From assembly GCA_018669975.1 (NCBI GenBank), contig JABHSK010000005.1, positions 121,146-185,145 on the forward strand: DNA of 64,000 nucleotides, in the 5' to 3' direction. The notes beneath the pieces were generated by a model. It was not told where the DNA came from. It saw only the letters and a list, made by a program, of their open reading frames with translations, and did no database searches. The position numbers and the translations under genes are program-made. This document shows positions 59,892-64,000 of this stretch, in pieces (the first letter of the stretch is position 1; each line of letters opens with the position of its first letter). This stretch comes from Candidatus Parcubacteria bacterium. Its GTDB lineage: Bacteria > Patescibacteria > ABY1 > UBA1558 > GWA2-36-10.

Positions 59892-62075
59892 ATGATAAAC
59901 AAGATTATCACTGCTAACCAAGATAAGGATATCAATTTTTATCTTAGAATTTTGATTAAACTTGGTTTAGCTTTAATTCTATTTTTGCCGTTGGTGACTA
60001 ATAGTGATTTTTATTTCCCCTTTATAGTGCCTAGAAATTTATTATTCAGATTTATTCTGATTGTAATTCTAGCATTATATACTTACTTATTTTTGAAGGA
60101 TAAACAATTTAGACCAAAATTCAACAAGGCTTTTATTATATTCTGCGCGTTTATTTTCTCTCTAACAGTTTCCAGCTTGTTAGGAGGAAATTTTCCTTTT
60201 AGTTTTTGGAGTAATTATGAGAGGATGGATGGTTTATCAAATTGGTATTTTTTGATTGTTTATGTAGTGATAATGTTGGGCACCCTTCGTAATAGGCAGG
60301 ATTGGAAACAATTTTTTAATATTAGTATAGTAGCGGCCTGGTTAATTAGTTGGTATGGTTTAGCTCAAAAACTTGGCTGGGACCAAAATCTAAACTTTAT
60401 TATGGCTTCTACTGGAGGTTCTAGGATTGCTTCCACTCTTGGTAATGCAGCCTATGTTGGTTCCTATATGTTTATGCATATTATACTTTCTTTGTACCTG
60501 CTTATTATTACCATTATGAAAAAGCAGTTAATTTCTTTCAAGACTTTTTGGTATGTTCTGAGTTTGATGTTGTTTACAGCCGTGTTGATATTAACTCAAA
60601 CACGTGGGGCATTTTTAGGCTTAGCTTTATTCTTATTCTTATTGGTTATATTTTATTTGTGGTTTAACAGAAATAAAATAAATGCCTGGTATTATGTAGT
60701 AGCAGCCTTACTAATTAGCGGGGTTTTATTTACTGGATTATTGTTTCAGCAAAAAGAGAGCGCCTGGGTTAACAACGTGTTGTTGTTCCAAAAAATAACA
60801 GATGTATCCTTATCGGATACTACTGTGGAGTCACGTTTATCTATCTGGCAAAATAGTTTTAAAGGTTATTTGGATAAACCTGTGTTGGGTTGGGGAGATG
60901 AAAATTTTCAATATGTATTTAATAAATATTTTCCTGTAGAGATTTATCATAGTATTAACTCAGAAGTATGGTTTGACCGTCCTCACAATATTTTAATTCA
61001 ACACCTGATACACGGCGGATCTATTGGCTTGGGGTTATATTTAGGTATGTTTGCTTATCTAATATATGCGCTAATTAAAAAATATAAGAAAGACAAGCAA
61101 TGGTTTTTCAGTTTTTTCTGGATAGCATTTTTGGTAAGCTTCTTACTTCATGATATGTTTATTTTTGATAGTATAAACACCAATGTTACTCTTTATTTAA
61201 TGCTAGCCTTCCTCTTTAAAATAGGGGTTTCTGATGGTTATAAGCACATTAATCTGCCTATAAAAAAGAAAGATTATTACCGTGCGGGAGGTGTAGTTAT
61301 CTTGGGTGTTATCTTGACTGTATTTATGGTCTGGCGACCAATGCAAGGTAATCTATTGTTAATGAGTTCCCTGCAAAAGGTGTCACAGTTACGACCAACA
61401 AACAACAGTGTGATGATAGAGCAGTCTAATTCAGGATTTTTTAGAGAGGCTATAGACGACTGGAAGCGTTCACGTGATATTAGCTTCTTAGGTGATAAAG
61501 AAAAAGGTGAGGTTCTACTAAGGATTTTCCAGGGCACTACTAGGGCCACTTATCTTAAGCCTGAAAATCAAGAGGAGATATTTGAATTAACGCAAGAATA
61601 TCTAGAAACTATATCGGATCGTTATCCCAAAGACGTTAGGCAAAATTTATTCTTATCATATTTTTATAATGTGCTCAGTGGTACAAATTTAAATTTCTCT
61701 ATTAAGAATGTCGAGTTACTGGAAGGATTGAAAGATTGGGCAACACAACGACCAGATGTCTACACACAACTTTCACATGCTTATTTGATGGTGGGTGATT
61801 TTGATGCTGGTCTAGAAACAGCCTTGCAAGCTCAGGAGCTTGTACCAGAAACAAAATTTGTCTATTGGAATTTACTCAATGCATATGTAGTGACTGGGGA
61901 TATAGGAAATATCCAAAATACTTTAGAAAAAATTATTATTATTAACTTGAGGGATAATGGGCGACCATTTGAATTGCCAGAAATGCAACAGTTACAGGTT
62001 TTGATGTCTCAAGCAGAGAAAAATAATCAACCAGAAATAAAACAAGCTATAGAAGCCTATCTTCTACAGGAATAA
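59892..62075 (+). CDS. O-antigen ligase-like membrane protein with C-terminal TPR (copy 2)
   Basis: I take the ATG at 59892, giving 727 residues; a TTG two codons upstream is an alternative. About 11-12 membrane segments are followed by a helical repeat domain. The pattern matches copy 1 at 27753 along the whole length: FWSNYERMDGLSNWYFL, STLGNAAYVGSYMF, LTQTRGAFLGLALF, SRLSIWQNSFKGYLDKPVLGWGDENFQ (cited in part), WFDRPHNILIQHLI and TPR-like YTQLSHAYLMVGDFDAGLETALQAQ (cited in part). The two copies are clearly paralogues and lie at opposite ends of the glycan cluster. A strong terminator follows. Confidence 0.88.
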   Translation: MINKIITANQDKDINFYLRILIKLGLALILFLPLVTNSDFYFPFIVPRNLLFRFILIVILALYTYLFLKDKQFRPKFNKAFIIFCAFIFSLTVSSLLGGNFPFSFWSNYERMDGLSNWYFLIVYVVIMLGTLRNRQDWKQFFNISIVAAWLISWYGLAQKLGWDQNLNFIMASTGGSRIASTLGNAAYVGSYMFMHIILSLYLLIITIMKKQLISFKTFWYVLSLMLFTAVLILTQTRGAFLGLALFLFLLVIFYLWFNRNKINAWYYVVAALLISGVLFTGLLFQQKESAWVNNVLLFQKITDVSLSDTTVESRLSIWQNSFKGYLDKPVLGWGDENFQYVFNKYFPVEIYHSINSEVWFDRPHNILIQHLIHGGSIGLGLYLGMFAYLIYALIKKYKKDKQWFFSFFWIAFLVSFLLHDMFIFDSINTNVTLYLMLAFLFKIGVSDGYKHINLPIKKKDYYRAGGVVILGVILTVFMVWRPMQGNLLLMSSLQKVSQLRPTNNSVMIEQSNSGFFREAIDDWKRSRDISFLGDKEKGEVLLRIFQGTTRATYLKPENQEEIFELTQEYLETISDRYPKDVRQNLFLSYFYNVLSGTNLNFSIKNVELLEGLKDWATQRPDVYTQLSHAYLMVGDFDAGLETALQAQELVPETKFVYWNLLNAYVVTGDIGNIQNTLEKIIIINLRDNGRPFELPEMQQLQVLMSQAEKNNQPEIKQAIEAYLLQE

Positions 62076-62094
62076 TTTATAGGTAATAATATAG

Positions 62095-62135
62095 AAAATA
62101 AGTAATCCATTGCGGTGGGTTACTTATTTTGTTTT
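62095..62135 (+). terminator. terminator after the second ligase gene
   Basis: Fifteen bases (62095-62109) pair with 62116-62130 with a single G-T pair, loop TTGCGG, followed by GTTTT. Confidence 0.93.
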
Positions 62136-62157
62136 AAGTAGCGATTTATGTTATAAT
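62129..62157 (+). promoter_or_regulatory. promoter of the chemosensory operon
   Basis: TTGTTT at 62129-62134, a 17-nt spacer and TGT-TATAAT with a perfect -10 box at 62152-62157. The -35 element overlaps the tail of the preceding terminator. Confidence 0.7.
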
Positions 62158-62199
62158 TTAATCGTAAACAATATAAAAAAACCAAAATAAACAGGTGCC

Positions 62200-63342
62200 G
62201 TGAAAGTAGCTGAAACTAAAATCTATCTCAAATTTATTTCCTGGTTTGTAGCAGTATCTTTGCTACCAATTGCTTTATTATTTTTGATAATTTATACCTT
62301 TAGTCCAGACAGTTCAGTTTTATTAGATCCAGAATTGCAAAAAATTATACTGGTAAGTGTTTTTATATCTATTGCACTTATTTTTATATTGTCACTAGCT
62401 GCTACTAGGCACTTGTCTCGCTTGATTACTAAGCCAATTCAAGGCTCTATGGGAGAGCTTTCTAAAGTCGTTGATGAATTGTTTAAATCTATTCAAGACT
62501 TGTCTGATGTTAGTCAAAATAATAGTGAATTATCGCAATTCTTAATACATAGTAGTCAAGCTCAACAGAAGGGTCTCAAAACAGGCACTAAAGTAGTATC
62601 AGAAATGGTGCAATCTCTTGATCAGATTGCCAGAAAAACCAAGGTTTCAGCTAGAAATACTAAGAAAATAGCAGATTTAGCCAATGAAGGTGGGGTTAAA
62701 TCAAATGTAGCCCTGGATAGTCTAGTGGTAGTTAAGCAGTTATCAACAGAGAATCAGAAGCTAAGCCAGGCTTTGGATGCCTACGCTTTTAAGGTTAAGG
62801 ATATAGCCAAGCGAGTAGGAATATTAGCTGAAACAGCTAAATTTTTAAGCCTCAATGTATCCATTGAAGCCAACAAAACTTCTTTTAGTGAAAATTTTTC
62901 TAGTCTAATATCACAAATTAGAGAGTTAAATGTTACCAGTGAACAAGCTGCTAATAGCATTCAGGGTTTAGCTGGAGACATGCAACGACAAATAGAGCAG
63001 TCTAAACAATCTTCTATACATGAGTGGCAGCAAACAAACAAAACTATCAAGGTGATTGGGCAAACTATAAATTTTTTGAGTGGTATAGTTGGCAATGTCA
63101 GCAATGTTTCTAAAAGTACACAGGTCATTAGTCAGGAAGCTGAAGAAACACATAGAGAGGCGGATAATATAAATTCCATGATTGGAGGATTAAATAAAGA
63201 AGCAAAGTCTTTGGTTAAATATATTGATGACATTACCAAGACAATTTACAAGCAACTAACTGTCACCAAGTCACTTCATAAATCATCTGCTGCTTTAAAT
63301 AAAGTGACAGATACCTTAAATGATTTAGTCGGTAAAAAATAA
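62200..63342 (+). CDS. methyl-accepting chemotaxis protein-like receptor
   Basis: The 380-residue product starts at a GTG with a weak upstream AGGT. Two membrane helices (about 11-33 and 48-68) frame an outer loop of only ~15 residues. A HAMP-like linker follows (TKPIQGSMGELSKVVDELF) and then a long coiled coil. The signalling tip aligns with the MCP hairpin: ILAETAKFLSLNVSIEANKT (about 208-227), against the usual TNLLALNAAIEAARAG, then FSSLISQIRELNVTSEQAA. There is no real periplasmic sensor, so it may sense internal or membrane signals, as in PilJ-like or HAMP-only receptors. Its stop overlaps the cheW start. Confidence 0.85.
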   Translation: MKVAETKIYLKFISWFVAVSLLPIALLFLIIYTFSPDSSVLLDPELQKIILVSVFISIALIFILSLAATRHLSRLITKPIQGSMGELSKVVDELFKSIQDLSDVSQNNSELSQFLIHSSQAQQKGLKTGTKVVSEMVQSLDQIARKTKVSARNTKKIADLANEGGVKSNVALDSLVVVKQLSTENQKLSQALDAYAFKVKDIAKRVGILAETAKFLSLNVSIEANKTSFSENFSSLISQIRELNVTSEQAANSIQGLAGDMQRQIEQSKQSSIHEWQQTNKTIKVIGQTINFLSGIVGNVSNVSKSTQVISQEAEETHREADNINSMIGGLNKEAKSLVKYIDDITKTIYKQLTVTKSLHKSSAALNKVTDTLNDLVGKK

Positions 63343-63758
63343 TGGCTGCCAAAACACAAAAATTTATTTTATTTTTCATCAATGACGAAATGTGGGCTAC
63401 GCCATTGACTTTTGGCAATCAATTTATTAGTTATGATCAACCAGTGCCACTACCCGATGTATCCAAAGAAGTTACTGGTCTTATCTATGGAGGTGGGCAT
63501 ATTGTGACTTTATTGGACACAGCTAAAATATTAGCTATCCGTTCACATAGTAAGCAATATGAGACTTGTTTACGATTTGATTTTAATAGTGATCATTATG
63601 GACTGTTAGTAGACGCTGGAGGTGAAACAGTCAAAGTTAATCGTGTTTTGACTGACCGCAACAAGAAAGAATTTAAAAAATATATAAAATTTAAAAACAA
63701 TAAGATTTATATTTTATATCCAGAGGATATCTGGAACAAATTAAGTATTTATGATTAG
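63342..63758 (+). CDS. cheW: CheW-like coupling protein
   Basis: The 138-residue product has the CheW fold pattern: KFILFFINDEMWATPLTFGNQFI (cited in part), the loop PLPDVSKEVTGLIYGGGHIVTLLDTAKIL (cited in part), where VxGLxxxRGxIVPVxDL is usual, and YGLLVDAGGETVKV. It should link the receptor at 62200 to CheA. The position, overlapping the receptor stop by 1 nt and the next start by 8 nt, supports this. It is divergent but recognisable. Confidence 0.85.
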   Translation: MAAKTQKFILFFINDEMWATPLTFGNQFISYDQPVPLPDVSKEVTGLIYGGGHIVTLLDTAKILAIRSHSKQYETCLRFDFNSDHYGLLVDAGGETVKVNRVLTDRNKKEFKKYIKFKNNKIYILYPEDIWNKLSIYD

Positions 63759-64000
63759 CGCCAAGTACAAAGATTTATATTTATCAAGTAGCAAGAGCCA
63801 GATGAAAAAGTTCTCTAGCTTGTTATTGTCTTTGGAAAAAAGTCCTCAAAATCAAAATTTGGCAGAAAATATATTTCGTTTGGTGCATTCCATGAAAGGT
63901 GCAGCGGCTACCATGGGTTATAAAAAAACAGTCAATCTTTTTCACGCTATAGAAAATGTTATTGATGCTGTTTACAACCAAACCCTAGAGGTAAATAAAA
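63751..64000 (+). CDS. cheA: CheA-type histidine kinase, N-terminal Hpt domain (continues past the window)
   Basis: The frame opens at the ATG at 63751, inside the end of cheW, and runs without a stop to the window edge, giving 83 residues. The P1/Hpt motif is unmistakable: LVHSMKGAAATMGY at about 44-57, with the phosphoryl-acceptor His46, followed by NLFHAIENVIDAV. The remaining CheA domains (P2-P5) lie outside, so the kinase core cannot be checked. Together with the receptor and CheW genes it forms a mcp-cheW-cheA operon. Confidence 0.88.
   Translation, partial: MISAKYKDLYLSSSKSQMKKFSSLLLSLEKSPQNQNLAENIFRLVHSMKGAAATMGYKKTVNLFHAIENVIDAVYNQTLEVNK

Noticed and set aside
1..64000. CRISPR array, insertion sequence, integrase or prophage genes
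   Set aside because: No regularly spaced repeats, transposase, recombinase or phage structural genes were seen; the excisionase-like HTH at 18120 has no integrase partner here.
1..64000. Alternative genetic code with TGA as Gly or Trp, known in some CPR lineages
   Set aside because: TGA ends genes cleanly (for example at 15028-15030 and 35685-35687), with the next gene overlapping, so the standard code is used.

Overview
The window is one continuous low-GC bacterial stretch with very dense gene packing (many 1-29 nt overlaps) and the standard code: TGA is used as a stop and TGG encodes Trp. It most resembles a Candidate Phyla Radiation / Patescibacteria (Parcubacteria-type) genome. The evidence is an S10-spc ribosomal operon without rpmD (uL30) between rpsE and rplO, lysine-rich tails on several ribosomal proteins, a large S-layer-like protein of the kind seen in that group, a DUF5667 protein beside an ECF sigma factor, and a dead HtrA-like protein. 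Rank below that level cannot be read from the window. Most native genes lack a Shine-Dalgarno (SD) site and start in an A/T context such as aaatatATG.

Layout. (1) 1-12083: the 3' part of tuf, rpsJ, an unusual structured leader with a terminator-like hairpin, then rplC-rplD-rplW-rplB-rpsS-rplV-rpsC-rplP-rpmC-rpsQ-rplN-rplX-rplE-rpsZ-rpsH-rplF-rplR-rpsE-rplO-secY. (2) 12187-18101: adk-map-ruvX, a WecA/TagO-type GlcNAc-1-P transferase, a DUF192 protein, three proteins of unknown function and an HtrA/PDZ protein that has lost its catalytic triad. (3) 18120-20386: an excisionase-like HTH gene, then three genes of foreign character. They have strong SD sites, richer GC, and CTG/CGN-type codons; consensus sigma-70 promoters precede 18557 and 20003, and terminators follow 19891 and 20350. 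One encodes a protein with a sigma-54 region I-like N-terminus, a zinc ribbon and an HTH. (4) 20351-23102: three perfect DnaA boxes, tandem promoters, an ECF sigma factor, a DUF5667 membrane protein, and a 413-nt gene-free, structured region. (5) 23103-27023: the large secreted surface-layer candidate. (6) 27137-62075: a surface-polysaccharide island bracketed by two paralogous O-antigen ligase/TPR proteins. It holds seven GT4 and one GT2 glycosyltransferases, five methyltransferases, two sugar epimerase/dehydratases, WecB, AsnB, two GtrA proteins, a FemAB-like enzyme, a polysaccharide deacetylase, a CDP-alcohol phosphotransferase variant, a Wzx-type flippase, a polyprenyl-phosphate sugar transferase and two B12-binding radical SAM proteins, one of which again has the foreign, SD-led style. 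(7) 62200-64000: an MCP-like receptor, CheW and the start of CheA, a chemosensory operon that runs out of the window.

How the parts could work together (inference). The initiating sugar transferases (WecA-like at 13963, WcaJ-like at 58379) load sugar phosphates onto a polyprenyl carrier. The glycosyltransferases, methyltransferases, epimerases and asparagine synthase-like enzyme extend and decorate the chain. The flippase moves it across the membrane, and the two O-antigen ligase-like proteins polymerise it or attach it to a surface acceptor, for which the S-layer-like protein is an obvious candidate. The chemosensory genes probably act on surface appendages such as type IV pili, but no pilus or flagellar gene lies in this window.
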